A stretch of DNA of 64,000 nt from Pseudomonadota bacterium (GTDB lineage: Bacteria; Pseudomonadota; Alphaproteobacteria; Sphingomonadales; Sphingomonadaceae), in contig JAJZQN010000003.1 in the NCBI GenBank assembly GCA_021847605.1, forward strand, positions 110,890-174,889. The letters are read 5' to 3'. Below, piece by piece: positions 37,498 through 47,027 of this stretch. Positions within the stretch are counted from its first letter, which is position 1, and each line of letters opens with the position of its first letter. The notes below the pieces were generated by a model, which made no database searches, was not told the origin of the DNA, and saw nothing but the letters and a program-made list of their open reading frames with translations. Made by a program: the position numbers and the translations under genes.

Positions 37498-37842
37498 TCA
37501 GAGGATTTCGTGAACCTTGTCTTGCGGGCGGCAGAAGCGGACGCCCTTTTCCGTCTCGACGAACGGACGGTTCACATAGGCAGGGTCAGCGGCCATCGCG
37601 TCCAGAATGGCGTCGCCATCCATATCGGGCAGCCCTTTTTCTTCCGCATCGGTGCCCATCTTGCGGATCGCTTCCGCCGGGGTCAGCCCCGCGTCCGCGA
37701 TCAACTGGGTCAGCTTTTCGCGGCTACAGGGGGTCTTGAGATACTCGATGACCTCAACCTCGACGCCCGGCGTTTCTTCCAGGATCGCCAGCGTCTTGCG
37801 CGACGTGCCACATTTGGGATTGTGCCAGATGGTGGCCTTCAT
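37498..37842 (-). CDS. arsC: ArsC-family glutaredoxin-dependent arsenate reductase
   Basis: 114 residues with the thioredoxin-like ArsC fold. The catalytic cysteine is in HNPKCGTSRKTL (about residue 12). EYLKTPCSREKLTQLIADAGLTP and VNRPFVETEKGVRFCRP are family markers, with the Arg in NRPFV typical for oxyanion binding. No arsB or arsR is adjacent, so it may be a general redox member (YfgD-like) rather than part of an arsenic operon. The start at 37842 gives the canonical N-terminus MKATIWHNPKC. Confidence 0.87.
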   Translation of the reverse strand: MKATIWHNPKCGTSRKTLAILEETPGVEVEVIEYLKTPCSREKLTQLIADAGLTPAEAIRKMGTDAEEKGLPDMDGDAILDAMAADPAYVNRPFVETEKGVRFCRPQDKVHEIL

Positions 37843-37872
37843 ATCGTCCTCAATCCATGATCGGGTCATTGG

Positions 37873-37906
37873 ATGCAGCCCGACCGAACCGTCGGCCGGG
37901 CTGCAT
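37873..37906 (-). terminator. Hairpin after accC
   Basis: 10-base stem ATGCAGCCCG / CGGGCTGCAT with an inner shorter pairing, 10 bases beyond the accC stop on the minus strand. The T-tract is weak, so it is only a candidate terminator. Confidence 0.5.
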
Positions 37907-37916
37907 GACAGAGCAA

Positions 37917-39266
37917 TCAGCCGTCCTGACGCGCCAGCCACTCTTCCAGCCACTTGATGGTGTAATTGCCATCAAGGAAGTCGGGATCGTTGAGCAACGC
38001 CTGATGCAGCGGGATGGTGGTCTTCATCCCCTCGATCACATATTCCTCCAGCGCGCGGCGCAGACGCATGATCGCGCCTTCGCGGGTGCGGCCATAGACG
38101 ATCAGCTTGCCGATCATGGAGTCATAATAAGGCGGCACCTTATAGCCCTGATACAGGCCGCTATCGACGCGGACATGCATGCCGCCGGGGACGTGATAGC
38201 TGGTCACGGTGCCGGGCGAAGGGGCGAAGGTGCGCGGATCTTCAGCGTTGATGCGGCATTCGATCGCATGGCCGGTGAAGCGGATTTCATCCTGCGTCAC
38301 GGACAGGGGCTTGCCCTCCGCCACGCGGATCTGTTCGCGCACCAGGTCGAGACCGGTGATCATTTCCGTCACCGGATGCTCCACCTGAAGGCGGGTGTTC
38401 ATCTCGATGAAGTAGAATTCGCCATTTTCCCACAGGAACTCGATCGTGCCCGCGCCGCGATAGCCCATGTCGGCCATCGCCTTGGCACAGACGCCGCCGA
38501 TCCGTTCCCGTTCGGCCTGCGACAGGACGGGCGAGGGGGCTTCTTCCAGTACCTTCTGGTGACGGCGCTGGAGCGAGCAGTCGCGTTCGCCCAGGTGAAT
38601 GGCATTGCCGTTACCGTCGCCGAACACCTGAATTTCGATGTGGCGCGGGTTGCCGAGATATTTCTCGATATAGACGGTGGCGTCGCCGAACGCGGCCTTC
38701 GCTTCCGAACCGGCCTGCTGCATCAGCGTTTCAAGGTCGTCGGGCGAGGTGCAGACCTTCATGCCCCGACCGCCGCCGCCCGATGCCGCCTTAATGATGA
38801 CGGGGTAGCCCGCCGCCTCGGCGATGATCTTGGCTTCCTCGACGTCGCTGACCGCGCCGTCCGACCCCGGGACGAGCGGCAGGCCGAGCGCGCCAGCGGT
38901 ACGCTTCGCCTCGATCTTGTCGCCCATGGTGCGGATATGCTCGGGCTTGGGACCGACGAAGGCCAGCCCGTGCGCTTCTACGATTTCGGCGAATTTGGCG
39001 TTTTCCGACAGGAAGCCATAGCCCGGATGGATCGCGTCCGCGCCGCTGATCTCCGCCGCGGAAATGATCGCGGCGATGTTCAGATAGCTGTCCTTGGCTG
39101 CGGGCGGCCCGATGCAGATGGCTTCGTCGGCCAGCCGCACATGCATGGCGTCGGCGTCGGCGGTCGAATGGACCGCCACCGTCTTGATGCCCATTTCATG
39201 GCAGGCGCGGTGGATGCGCAGCGCGATTTCGCCCCGGTTGGCGATCAGCAGTTTTTCGATGGCCAT
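37917..39266 (-). CDS. accC: Biotin carboxylase subunit of acetyl-CoA carboxylase
   Basis: 449 residues. ATP-grasp enzyme that carboxylates biotin on BCCP. Signatures: [20 protein letters not shown], then [30 protein letters not shown] (glycine-rich ATP loop at about 157-169), [20 protein letters not shown] and [19 protein letters not shown]. The operon order is accB then accC. It supplies malonyl-CoA for fatty-acid synthesis with AccAD encoded elsewhere. Confidence 0.98.
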   Translation of the reverse strand: MAIEKLLIANRGEIALRIHRACHEMGIKTVAVHSTADADAMHVRLADEAICIGPPAAKDSYLNIAAIISAAEISGADAIHPGYGFLSENAKFAEIVEAHGLAFVGPKPEHIRTMGDKIEAKRTAGALGLPLVPGSDGAVSDVEEAKIIAEAAGYPVIIKAASGGGGRGMKVCTSPDDLETLMQQAGSEAKAAFGDATVYIEKYLGNPRHIEIQVFGDGNGNAIHLGERDCSLQRRHQKVLEEAPSPVLSQAERERIGGVCAKAMADMGYRGAGTIEFLWENGEFYFIEMNTRLQVEHPVTEMITGLDLVREQIRVAEGKPLSVTQDEIRFTGHAIECRINAEDPRTFAPSPGTVTSYHVPGGMHVRVDSGLYQGYKVPPYYDSMIGKLIVYGRTREGAIMRLRRALEEYVIEGMKTTIPLHQALLNDPDFLDGNYTIKWLEEWLARQDG

Positions 39267-39278
39267 GGATACGCGGCC

Positions 39279-39767
39279 TTATTCGATCACGATCAGGGGC
39301 TGGTCATATTCGACCGGCTGACCGTTATCGACCAGCACGGCCTTCACCGTGCCGGCGGTCGGCGCGGTGATCGCGTTCATGACCTTCATGGCTTCGACGA
39401 TCAGGATGGTTTCGCCGGCCTTCACCTGTGCGCCCACGCGGGCGAAGGGGGCGGCGCCCGGTTCGGCCGAGAGGTAAGCGGTGCCCACGATCGGCGATTT
39501 GACGACATTGCCCGCCGGCAGAGCGGCTTCACCAGCAGGAGCGGCGGCGGGGGCCGCAGCCGGTGCGGCGGCAACAGGAGCGGCCGCGACAGGCGCAGGC
39601 GCATAGACGGCGGCAGGCGCGCTGCCCACTTTGCGCGCGACGCGGATCTTGCGATCGCCGTCCTCGACCTCGATTTCGGTGAGGTTGGTGTCGTCCAGCA
39701 GGGCGGCGAGATCGCGCACCAGTTGTACGTCCACCTGCATTGCGCCCTTTTCTTGTTTGTCGGTCAT
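39279..39767 (-). CDS. accB: Biotin carboxyl carrier protein of acetyl-CoA carboxylase
   Basis: 162 residues. The N-terminal coiled region (LVRDLAALLDDTNLTEIEVEDGD) is followed by an Ala/Pro-rich linker (about 60-80) and the biotinyl domain with the EAMKVMN motif, where Lys is biotinylated. The thumb segment PIVGTAYLSAEPGAAPF is present. It lies 12 bases upstream of accC on the same strand. Confidence 0.98.
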   Translation of the reverse strand: MTDKQEKGAMQVDVQLVRDLAALLDDTNLTEIEVEDGDRKIRVARKVGSAPAAVYAPAPVAAAPVAAAPAAAPAAAPAGEAALPAGNVVKSPIVGTAYLSAEPGAAPFARVGAQVKAGETILIVEAMKVMNAITAPTAGTVKAVLVDNGQPVEYDQPLIVIE

Positions 39768-39860
39768 GTGAAGTCCCTGGCCGGTAAATATCGTTTCTGC
39801 TGCCCGCGCCTATTCGCATTCGCGGCAAAGCGCAACTTTCGTGCGTCCAAATGCGTGCTG

Positions 39861-40301
39861 TTACAGTTCCAGCGCCGCCTCCAGCGCCAGCATATAGGAC
39901 ATGGCGCCAAAGCCCGCGATGGTCCCCTTCGCCGCCATGCCGACATAGCTTTTATGGCGGAAAGGCTCGCGGGCATGCGGGTTCGACAGGTGAATTTCGA
40001 TCACCGGCACCGTAATGCCCTTGATCGCGTCGTGCAGCGCGATCGACGTGTGGGTGAAGGCGCCGGGGTTGATGATGACCGCATGGGCGCCCTCGCGATG
40101 GGCTTCCTGCAACCAGTCGACCAGATAGCCTTCATGATTGGACTGGCGGAATTCTATCTCCACATGGGCGCGGCTGGCGGCATCCTCCATCCGGTCGGCG
40201 ATGTCGTCCAGCGTGTCATAGCCATAGATTTCCGGTTCGCGCGTCCCCAGCATGTTAAGGTTGGGACCGTTCAGAACATAGATTTTGCGAATGTCCGCCA
40301 T
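39861..40301 (-). CDS. aroQ: Type II 3-dehydroquinate dehydratase
   Basis: 146 residues, with all the type II DHQase markers: [17 protein letters not shown] (catalytic Tyr), [36 protein letters not shown] and [18 protein letters not shown]. It catalyses the third step of the shikimate pathway. The start at 40301 ([14 protein letters not shown]) is by homology; upstream frame is non-coding and overlaps the thiSG leader. It is divergent from thiSG. Confidence 0.97.
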   Translation of the reverse strand: MADIRKIYVLNGPNLNMLGTREPEIYGYDTLDDIADRMEDAASRAHVEIEFRQSNHEGYLVDWLQEAHREGAHAVIINPGAFTHTSIALHDAIKGITVPVIEIHLSNPHAREPFRHKSYVGMAAKGTIAGFGAMSYMLALEAALEL

Positions 40302-40434
40302 GGTGATTCCCGATGGATCAAGGTTGCAGGTTGCGAGCCGGACGCAAGCGCCCCTATATGCGGCACGACCTTTAGCCCTTCGTGTCCCGCCAAGTCGAGA
40401 CACGTTTCCTCTTGCACGAACGGGACAGCATCCA

Positions 40435-41436
40435 GTGAGCATCGACGGCACCATTTCCATCCACATCAATGGTGAGCATCGTCGCGTGCGGGCCGGGCTG
40501 ACTTTGGCGGGCCTGGCAAGCGAACTGGGTTTCGTGCCGGAAAAGGTGGCGGTGGAGCGCAATCTGGAAGTGGTGCCGCGTTCGACTTTGGCGCAGGTGA
40601 TGGTCGAGGATGGCGACGAGCTGGAAATCGTGCATTTTGTGGGCGGTGGCGACGTATCGGCGGTCGATGACGATAGCTGGACCGTCGCGGGCAAGACGTT
40701 CCGGTCGCGCCTCATCGTGGGCACGGGCAAATATAAGAGTTTCGAGCAGAATGCCGCCGCGCTGGCGGCGTCGGGCGCTGAAATCGTCACCGTCGCGGTG
40801 CGCCGCGTGAACGTGTCGGACCCCAATGCGCCGATGCTGACCGACTATATCGACCCCAAAAAGATCACCTATCTGCCTAACACCGCAGGTTGCTTCACGG
40901 GAGAGGAAGCGATCCGCACCCTGCGTCTGGCTCGTGAGGCAGGTGGTTGGGACCTGGTGAAGCTGGAGGTGTTGGGCGAGGCGCGGACGCTCTATCCCGA
41001 CATGGTGGAAACGCTGCGCGCGACCGAGGTGCTGGCCAAGGAAGGTTTCAAGCCGATGGTCTATTGCGTCGATGATCCAATCGCGGCGAAGCGGCTGGAG
41101 GATGCGGGCGCCGTCGCCATCATGCCGCTGGGCGCGCCGATCGGTTCGGGCCTTGGCATTCAGAACAAGGTGACGATCCGCCTGATCGTCGAAGGGACGA
41201 AGCTGCCGGTGCTGGTCGATGCGGGCGTAGGCACGGCTTCGGAAGCGACGGTGGCGATGGAACTGGGCTGCACCGGCGTCCTCATGAACACGGCCATTGC
41301 CGAGGCGAAAGACCCGGTCCTGATGGCCGCCGCCATGAAGGCGGGGGTTGAGGCTGGCCGCATGGCCTATCGCGCCGGGCGCATGGGTAAGCGCATGTAT
41401 GCCGACCCATCCAGCCCGTTGGCGGGACTGATCTGA
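40435..41436 (+). CDS. thiSG: Fused sulfur carrier ThiS / thiazole synthase ThiG
   Basis: 333 residues from GTG 40435. Residues 1-72 are ThiS, including the ubiquitin-like fold and the C-terminal VGGG that is normally thiocarboxylated. Residues about 81-333 are Thi[22 protein letters not shown], Schiff-base Lys at about 176 in [36 protein letters not shown] and [19 protein letters not shown]. Both parts of thiamine thiazole synthesis are thus on one chain with GGG followed by DVSAV instead of a free C-terminus. No TPP riboswitch is visible upstream. Confidence 0.92.
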   Translation: MSIDGTISIHINGEHRRVRAGLTLAGLASELGFVPEKVAVERNLEVVPRSTLAQVMVEDGDELEIVHFVGGGDVSAVDDDSWTVAGKTFRSRLIVGTGKYKSFEQNAAALAASGAEIVTVAVRRVNVSDPNAPMLTDYIDPKKITYLPNTAGCFTGEEAIRTLRLAREAGGWDLVKLEVLGEARTLYPDMVETLRATEVLAKEGFKPMVYCVDDPIAAKRLEDAGAVAIMPLGAPIGSGLGIQNKVTIRLIVEGTKLPVLVDAGVGTASEATVAMELGCTGVLMNTAIAEAKDPVLMAAAMKAGVEAGRMAYRAGRMGKRMYADPSSPLAGLI

Positions 41437-41501
41437 ACGGGCTAGAAATAACATCCGCTGTTTCTTTTGGGCTTCATCGGATTTGAAATGATACGCGCAT
41501 A

Positions 41502-41528
41502 AATCTGCATCCGTTACGGATGCAGATT
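41502..41528 (+). terminator. Hairpin after thiSG
   Basis: Perfect 12-base stem AATCTGCATCCG / CGGATGCAGATT with a 3-base loop, 66 bases after the thiSG stop. There is no T-tract, so a terminator is likely but not certain. Confidence 0.6.
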
Positions 41529-41590
41529 GCATATTATTGACTGAACGAATCAGGCAATGCTTGCTCCCGACATGAATGCGGGGGCGTATC

Positions 41591-42562
41591 ATGCTGAATG
41601 GTTCGATTTTTTCGAATATTGATCTTTGCGGGTTTGCGCGAATTATAAGCGTGCCGGTGCTTTTGCTTGCATCGGGAGCCTGTACATCGATCAAGGCAGT
41701 CCAGCGACCCATCACCGCAGCGGATATTACGCCGGGTTTCATTTGCCCCAGCAATGAGGAAATTCAGGAAAATGAGCGGTCTGCCCTGCAGGGTGTAGCC
41801 CGCGGTCAGCACCGTGATCGGGTCATCATGGGATGCATCAAGGCGATCAATAAATCCTACGGCGCCTTCAAACTGCAAATGCATGAGGAAAAGACGGGTT
41901 TTGCATTAGGTACGGATCTTGTGGCGCTGGGCGCGACGACCGGGGCGACGTTCGCCGGGAAGAAGCTGGCGCAACGCCTCACGGCTGGCGCCGCCTTTTC
42001 GATCGGGGCGGGGGCTTCCATCGAGAAAAATGTTTTCTATCAACTCACTCTGCCCGCGATCGAAGCGTCCATGGATGCGCGCCGTGACAAGATACTGACG
42101 TCCATCATCAACGCGCAGAAAGCCGATCCCAATGGAGAACGCTTCACGCTTGCCATGGCCGGTTATGAGCTGGATGCATTGCAGGCGGCGGGTAATATAT
42201 ATGCTGCCGTTTCCGATCTGACCAAGGCGGCCGGTGCTGTGGCTGAAGTGGCGCGCAAGGAACGGGTCGATGCCGAAGAAAAGGCGTATGATCTGGGTAC
42301 GTTCAAAGAAATGGACAAGCCGGTCCTGCAATCGCTCGATGCATTGGTTCAGAAAATACGAGGCATGTCGGAGCCAGCGGACTCAGCGGCATTGGATGTT
42401 ATCGCTGCGAAGTTGGAAATCGTCAAAAATGATGCGGAGCCGTTCGAGGAGCGGCAAAGCGGCATCGTGCTGGCGATTAAGCGCCAGCTGCAAGAACTCG
42501 ACACCGCAGCCGATCAGCAATCCTTTCTGACCGAATTGGGGAAATTACTCCCCGCCACATGA
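41591..42562 (+). CDS. Hypothetical lipoprotein, 323 residues
   Basis: Begins with a hydrophobic signal ending in SGAC (about residue 27-30), a plausible lipobox. A Cys-containing region (FICPSNEEIQENERSAL; VIMGCIKAINKSYGAFKLQMHEEKTGFALGT) is followed by a Gly/Ala-rich hydrophobic segment (ALGATTGATFAGKKLAQRLTAGAAFSIGAGASIEKNVFY) that could be a membrane or re-entrant hairpin. A long helical part then follows (KADPNGERFTLAMAGYELDALQAAGNIYAAVSDLTKAAGAVAEVARKER). I do not recognise the family. The ATG at 41591 is used; 41576 is an alternative. The next gene starts 10 bases after the stop. Confidence 0.72.
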   Translation: MLNGSIFSNIDLCGFARIISVPVLLLASGACTSIKAVQRPITAADITPGFICPSNEEIQENERSALQGVARGQHRDRVIMGCIKAINKSYGAFKLQMHEEKTGFALGTDLVALGATTGATFAGKKLAQRLTAGAAFSIGAGASIEKNVFYQLTLPAIEASMDARRDKILTSIINAQKADPNGERFTLAMAGYELDALQAAGNIYAAVSDLTKAAGAVAEVARKERVDAEEKAYDLGTFKEMDKPVLQSLDALVQKIRGMSEPADSAALDVIAAKLEIVKNDAEPFEERQSGIVLAIKRQLQELDTAADQQSFLTELGKLLPAT

Positions 42563-42572
42563 GGGTTATGCC

Positions 42573-42860
42573 ATGCCCAAATATTACAGTCTGGAAATCC
42601 CGGCGTCCTGCGATCTGGATTATATCAATGGCACGGTTTTGCCGCAGGAAGAGGTGACGGGGCCATTGGTCGAAATCGACTTTAGCAGCAAGATGACGGT
42701 TCTGAAATTCAGAGTGGGGCCAAAGCCGGAGCATTTCGCGTCGATCGCGCCCTGCGTGGACGGTGCGCCGAAATTGCCTGAAGGGGCGAAGCTGATCGAC
42801 GAAGGCGTCATTTTCGTAAAGGGCATATTGGTCCTTTGCGCGGCCAGTCGCCCGACCTGA
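42573..42860 (+). CDS. Hypothetical 95-residue protein paired with the lipoprotein
   Basis: 95 residues beginning MPKYYSLEIPASCDLDYING, with no signal peptide and no transmembrane segment. Three cysteines (residues about 13, 55 and 89) and a beta-rich pattern (VEIDFSSKMTVLKFRVG, LIDEGVIFVKGILVLC) are visible. It starts 10 bases after the 41591 gene, so an operon is likely. I do not recognise it. Its coding status is supported by the tight spacing and length but not by homology. Confidence 0.6.
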   Translation: MPKYYSLEIPASCDLDYINGTVLPQEEVTGPLVEIDFSSKMTVLKFRVGPKPEHFASIAPCVDGAPKLPEGAKLIDEGVIFVKGILVLCAASRPT

Positions 42861-42961
42861 TTTCTGGTGGATCAGGCACATTGATAGCGCCCCGCAAAAT
42901 TGACCCATGGACCTTCTCGTCCTATGCGCAGTTGCAGCATAAATGAGCAGAGGAGATTCCG

Positions 42962-43672
42962 TTGGCCAAGAAACTCTATCCTGATGCGGCTTCGGCGCTG
43001 GAGGGGCTGCTCTTTGACGGAATGCATATCTGTGCGGGCGGGTTTGGCCTGTGCGGCATTCCCGAACGGCTGATCGATGCGATCCGCGATGCCGGTACGA
43101 CAGGCCTGACCATCGCGTCCAACAATGCCGGGATCGACGGCGAAGGCCTTGGCAAGCTGCTGCGTACCAAGCAGGTCAAGAAGATGATCTCGTCCTATGT
43201 CGGTGAGAATAAGGAATTTGAACGGCAATTCCTGTCCGGCGAACTGGAAGTGGAATTCTGTCCGCAGGGAACGCTGGCCGAACGCTGCCGTGCAGGCGGC
43301 GCGGGCATCCCCGGCTTCTATACCAAGACCGGCGTCGGCACACAGGTTGCCGAGGGCAAGGAAGTCAAGAATTTCGACGGGCAGGATTATATTCTGGAAC
43401 GCGGCATCTTTGCCGACATCGCCATCATCAAGGGGTGGAAAGCCGACGAAAGCGGCAACCTGATCTTTCGCAAGACGGCGCGCAACTTCAACGCGCCGAT
43501 GGCGACCGCCGCGAAAATCTGCATCGCCGAAGTCGAAGAAGTCGTGCCGACTGGCACGCTGGACCCGGACGCCATCCATCTGCCCGGCATCTATGTGAAG
43601 CGGATGATCGTGGGCGCGCCCTATGACAAGAAGATCGAGTTTCGGACGACGCGGCAGAAGGAAGCGGCGTGA
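42962..43672 (+). CDS. scoA: 3-oxoacid CoA-transferase subunit A
   Basis: 236 residues, starting at TTG 42962 with AGGAGA upstream. The family 1 CoA-transferase alpha subunit signatures are [30 protein letters not shown] and [18 protein letters not shown]. It moves CoA between succinyl-CoA and 3-oxoacids such as acetoacetate, allowing ketone-body use. The beta subunit gene starts about 890 bases later, with a phosphatase gene between. Substrate range cannot be told from sequence. Confidence 0.92.
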   Translation: MAKKLYPDAASALEGLLFDGMHICAGGFGLCGIPERLIDAIRDAGTTGLTIASNNAGIDGEGLGKLLRTKQVKKMISSYVGENKEFERQFLSGELEVEFCPQGTLAERCRAGGAGIPGFYTKTGVGTQVAEGKEVKNFDGQDYILERGIFADIAIIKGWKADESGNLIFRKTARNFNAPMATAAKICIAEVEEVVPTGTLDPDAIHLPGIYVKRMIVGAPYDKKIEFRTTRQKEAA

Positions 43673-44559
43673 TTCGCATGAAGATGCGTGCGTGTTCCGC
43701 CCTTCTGCTGGCGCCGCTGGCCGCCTGTGCGACGACCACGCCACAGGCGCCCGTGGCGGGTGCGCCGTCGCCTGCCAATCCACCGGCTGGCATGCAGTAT
43801 CTCTACGGCTCTGGCGAAGCATCGGCCCTGTCGGTGCAGATGTGGAATGCCCTGCTGACCCATGTTGCCGCCGTGGTCAAAGCGCGTCCGGCTGACAGCG
43901 TCGTGCTGGCGGAGGGAGCGACGCTCGCTGCGCCGAAATATGAACCATGCGGCAACAAGCCGTTTGCTGCCGTGTTCGACGTGGATGAAACGGTGATGCT
44001 CAACACCGGTTTCGAATATCATGATGCACTGGTCGGCAAGGGCTATAATGCCGCCGACTGGGACGCATGGGAAAAGACGGGCGAGGGCGCCGTCGGCCCG
44101 GTGCCGGGCGCGGACATGGGCGTGCCCGGCTTGCGCGCGCTGGGCGTGACCGTGATTTTTAACACCAACCGATCGGCCGCCAATGCCGCCGCTACCGCTC
44201 GCGCCATTGCGGCTGCGGGGCTTGGTGAAGCGGTCCATGGCCAGACGCTCTATCTGAGCGGCGACGATGCCATGGGTTCGCGCAAGGATGGCCGTCGCTG
44301 GGCGATTTCGCAGAAATATTGCGTGATCGCCATGGGTGGCGATCAGCTTGGCGACTTCTCCGACCTGTTCAACATGGGCGATCCGGCGCCCGCCACCCGC
44401 CGCGCCGCGACCATGGCGCCGCAGATCGCGCGCCTGTGGGGCAATGGCTGGTTCGTCCTGCCCAACCCTGTCTATGGCAGCGGCCTGAAGGGCGATTTCG
44501 ACGATATATTCCCCACCGATAAGAGATGGGCACCGCCCGCCGCGAAGGAGATGAAATAA
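43669..44559 (+). CDS. HAD-superfamily acid phosphatase lipoprotein (class C/P4-like)
   Basis: 296 residues with lipobox LAAC at residues 17-20, so it is likely periplasmic or outer-membrane anchored. The HAD nucleophile motif is FDVDETVM (Asp104, Asp106), followed by [18 protein letters not shown] and a C-terminal [15 protein letters not shown] with the acidic metal residues. It resembles e(P4)-type 5'-nucleotidases/acid phosphatases. The GTG at 43669 has AAGGA at good spacing and overlaps scoA; ATG 43678 is an alternative. Its stop overlaps scoB, so it sits inside the CoA-transferase operon. Confidence 0.85.
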   Translation: MIRMKMRACSALLLAPLAACATTTPQAPVAGAPSPANPPAGMQYLYGSGEASALSVQMWNALLTHVAAVVKARPADSVVLAEGATLAAPKYEPCGNKPFAAVFDVDETVMLNTGFEYHDALVGKGYNAADWDAWEKTGEGAVGPVPGADMGVPGLRALGVTVIFNTNRSAANAAATARAIAAAGLGEAVHGQTLYLSGDDAMGSRKDGRRWAISQKYCVIAMGGDQLGDFSDLFNMGDPAPATRRAATMAPQIARLWGNGWFVLPNPVYGSGLKGDFDDIFPTDKRWAPPAAKEMK

Positions 44560-45194
44560 TGCCCTGGAATCGCGATGAGATGGCCGCGCGCGCGGCGAAG
44601 GAATTGCAGGATGGCTTCTATGTGAACCTTGGCATCGGCATTCCGACGCTGGTGGCGAACCATATTCCGGTTGGCGTGGAAGTGACGCTGCAATCCGAAA
44701 ACGGCATGTTGGGCATCGGTCCCTTTCCCTATGAAGGGGAAGAGGATGCCGACCTCATCAATGCGGGCAAGCAGACGATCAGCGAATTGCCGCAGTCGGC
44801 CTATTTCTCGTCCGCCGACAGCTTCGCCATGATCCGGGGCGGGCATATCGACCTGACCGTCCTTGGCGCGATGGAAGTCGCGCAAAATGGCGACATCGCC
44901 AACTGGATGATCCCCGGCAAGATGATCAAGGGCATGGGCGGCGCGATGGATCTGGTCGCCGGCGTCAAGAAGATCATCGTCGTGATGGAGCATACGTCCA
45001 AGGACGGATCGCCCAAATTCATCCCCGAATGCAGCCTGCCGCTGACGGGCAAGAATGTCGTGGACATGATCGTGACGGATTTGTGCGTTTTCCAACGTCC
45101 TGACCATGAAAGCCCGTTCAAGCTGGTCGAACTCGCGCCCGGCGTGACGGCGGATGAAGTCGCTGCTAAGACCAGCGCCCATTATATCAGTTAA
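44559..45194 (+). CDS. scoB: 3-oxoacid CoA-transferase subunit B
   Basis: 211 residues. The beta subunit has the active-site glutamate motif SENGMLG (residues about 46-52), preceded by [21 protein letters not shown], and [31 protein letters not shown]. It pairs with ScoA. The start at 44559 overlaps the phosphatase stop by one base (TAATG), pointing to translational coupling. A HIT-family gene follows 11 bases later. Confidence 0.95.
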   Translation: MPWNRDEMAARAAKELQDGFYVNLGIGIPTLVANHIPVGVEVTLQSENGMLGIGPFPYEGEEDADLINAGKQTISELPQSAYFSSADSFAMIRGGHIDLTVLGAMEVAQNGDIANWMIPGKMIKGMGGAMDLVAGVKKIIVVMEHTSKDGSPKFIPECSLPLTGKNVVDMIVTDLCVFQRPDHESPFKLVELAPGVTADEVAAKTSAHYIS

Positions 45195-45205
45195 AAGGCG
45201 CGTCC

Positions 45206-45646
45206 ATGAGCCTTGATGGCATATATGATGAGGGCAATCCCTTCGCCCTCATCCTCGCGGGGAAAATCCCGTCGACCAAAATTTATGAGGATGAGCATAC
45301 GCTCGCCTTCCTCGACATCATGCCCCAGTCGAAAGGGCATAGTCTGGTCATTTCCAAATGGTCCCGGGCGCGCAATATCCTGGAAATCGAGCCGGAAGCC
45401 CTGACGCAGGTGATGGCGACGGTGCAGAAGGTCGCGCGCGCCGTGCGCGGCGCGCTGAACCCCGATGGCCTGCACATCGCGCAGTTCAACGGTGCGCCCG
45501 CCGGTCAGACGGTGTTCCATCTCCACGTCCATATCGTACCCCGCTGGGAAGGGCAGCCGGCGGGTTTCGCCGCCCATGGCAACGGACCGATGGCGGACGC
45601 CGATGCGCTCCGTGCGCTTGCCGACGAGATTCGCGCGCACTTCTGA
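45206..45646 (+). CDS. HIT-family nucleotide hydrolase
   Basis: 146 residues. The histidine triad is HLHVHIVPRW near residue 108, preceded by the helix containing LHIAQFNGAPAGQTVF. N-terminal FALILAGKIPSTKIYEDEHTLAFLDIMPQSKGHSLVI is the typical HIT start. Members hydrolyse AMP-linked or other nucleotide conjugates. It lies in the tail of the sco operon, 11 bases after scoB, and is followed by the glycosyltransferase gene after 33 bases. Confidence 0.92.
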   Translation: MSLDGIYDEGNPFALILAGKIPSTKIYEDEHTLAFLDIMPQSKGHSLVISKWSRARNILEIEPEALTQVMATVQKVARAVRGALNPDGLHIAQFNGAPAGQTVFHLHVHIVPRWEGQPAGFAAHGNGPMADADALRALADEIRAHF

Positions 45647-45679
45647 TGCCTTCGCTTCCCGTCAACGGCGTGCGCTGAC

Positions 45680-46975
45680 ATGCCCCTGCGCCCTTTCATC
45701 GCTCCCGGCGCGCGTGTCGCGCTGCGGTCCAAGCGCGCCAGTCCCCTGTTCCATGGGCAGCGGGGGGAGGGGGAGGTCATCCTCGACATTTCCCGCCTTT
45801 TGTCCCGTGCGGCGCATCCCGCGCCCACCGGGATCGACCGGGTGGAATATATCTATGCCCGTGAACTTCTGGAGCGCCTGCCCGATCGGCTCTCCTTTGC
45901 GGCGGTGCATCCGGCCGGTGGCTATTATGGGCGGCTGAACGGTGTGGCGGTGCGTCAGTTCCTGGCCTTTACCGCTGCCAAATGGCGCAATGCCGACGCC
46001 GCCAATATGCAGGAAAGCCGTGCTGCGGTGATCCGCCATATGTTCGCCACCCGCCCGCGTCCTGTGCCAAAAGCGACCAGCCCCCGCGTCTATCTTCAGG
46101 CATCGCCCCATCATCTGGACGATCAGGAAAAGGTCGGCGCCATCCTGCGGGCGGAGGGCGCAAAATTCGTCACGCTGGTGCATGATGTCATTCCGCTCAG
46201 CCATCCCGAATTCGCCCGGCCCGATGGCGCTGCCGAACATCTGCGCCGTGTTCGCACGATCGATCGTTTCGCGGCGGGCATCATCGGTAACAGTCAGGCG
46301 ACTCTGGACGCGCTGGCGCCGCATCTGCACCGCAGCCTGGACGAGCGGGTGGTGCGGGTCGCCCATTTCGGCGCCGATGCGCCGGACCTGTTCGTCACCC
46401 GCGACAATCCGATGCCGGAACGCCCTTATTTCGTCTATATCTCCACCATAGAGCCGCGGAAGAACCATCTGCTGCTGCTCAACATCTGGCGGCGGCTGGT
46501 CGAACAATATGGCGATACCGCGCCGCAATTGGTGCTGATCGGGCGGCGCGGCTGGGAAAATGAGAATGTCATCGACATGCTGGAGCGCGCCGAAGCGCTG
46601 CGCGGTCATGTGATCGAGGCGGGCGAGGTGTCGGACGACCGCATGCATGCGTTGATCGCCCATGCCCGCGCCATGTTGATGCCGTCTTTCGCCGAAGGAT
46701 TCGGCATGCCCGTTGTCGAAGCCTTGTCCGCCGGGGTGCCGGTCATTTGCAGCGACATCGGCGCCCATCGCGAAGTGGGCGGGGATGCGCCCGACTATAT
46801 CGATCCGCTCGACGGGTTGGGCTGGATGAAAGAGATACTGGCTTATTCCCGACCCGATTCACCCGAACGCATCGCCCAGATCGCCCGTATTGCCGACTGG
46901 CGCGGTCCCAACTGGCGCGACTATTTCGATATCGTGACGGACATGATCGAAGAAGTGACGGTTTCTGTTCCTTGA
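45680..46975 (+). CDS. Glycosyltransferase family 4-like
   Basis: 431 residues with a GT-B fold. The N-terminal half includes PTGIDRVEYIYARELLERL and LVHDVIPLSHPEFARPDG; the C-terminal nucleotide-sugar domain has RPYFVYISTIEPRKNHLLLL, then MLMPSFAEGFGMPVVEALSAGVPVICSD with the EGFGMP motif. It is probably membrane-associated or cytoplasmic. It stands directly before the KpsC/KpsS genes, suggesting involvement in capsule or another surface glycan. Donor and acceptor sugars are not deducible. Confidence 0.88.
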   Translation: MPLRPFIAPGARVALRSKRASPLFHGQRGEGEVILDISRLLSRAAHPAPTGIDRVEYIYARELLERLPDRLSFAAVHPAGGYYGRLNGVAVRQFLAFTAAKWRNADAANMQESRAAVIRHMFATRPRPVPKATSPRVYLQASPHHLDDQEKVGAILRAEGAKFVTLVHDVIPLSHPEFARPDGAAEHLRRVRTIDRFAAGIIGNSQATLDALAPHLHRSLDERVVRVAHFGADAPDLFVTRDNPMPERPYFVYISTIEPRKNHLLLLNIWRRLVEQYGDTAPQLVLIGRRGWENENVIDMLERAEALRGHVIEAGEVSDDRMHALIAHARAMLMPSFAEGFGMPVVEALSAGVPVICSDIGAHREVGGDAPDYIDPLDGLGWMKEILAYSRPDSPERIAQIARIADWRGPNWRDYFDIVTDMIEEVTVSVP

Positions 46976-47027
46976 CCTCGTCATAGTGTGCGCTCATGGG
47001 TGAAGCGGATCAGGGAAGTTTCGTGGC

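Noticed and set aside
40302..40434. Possible TPP riboswitch before thiSG
   Set aside because: The conserved CTGAGA and ACCTGATC-type elements of a TPP riboswitch are not visible.
37857..40475. A long plus-strand open frame (about 870 codons) opposite accC, accB and aroQ
   Set aside because: It is the mirror image of well-supported genes in GC-rich DNA, lacks any recognised domain and would overlap three confirmed genes.
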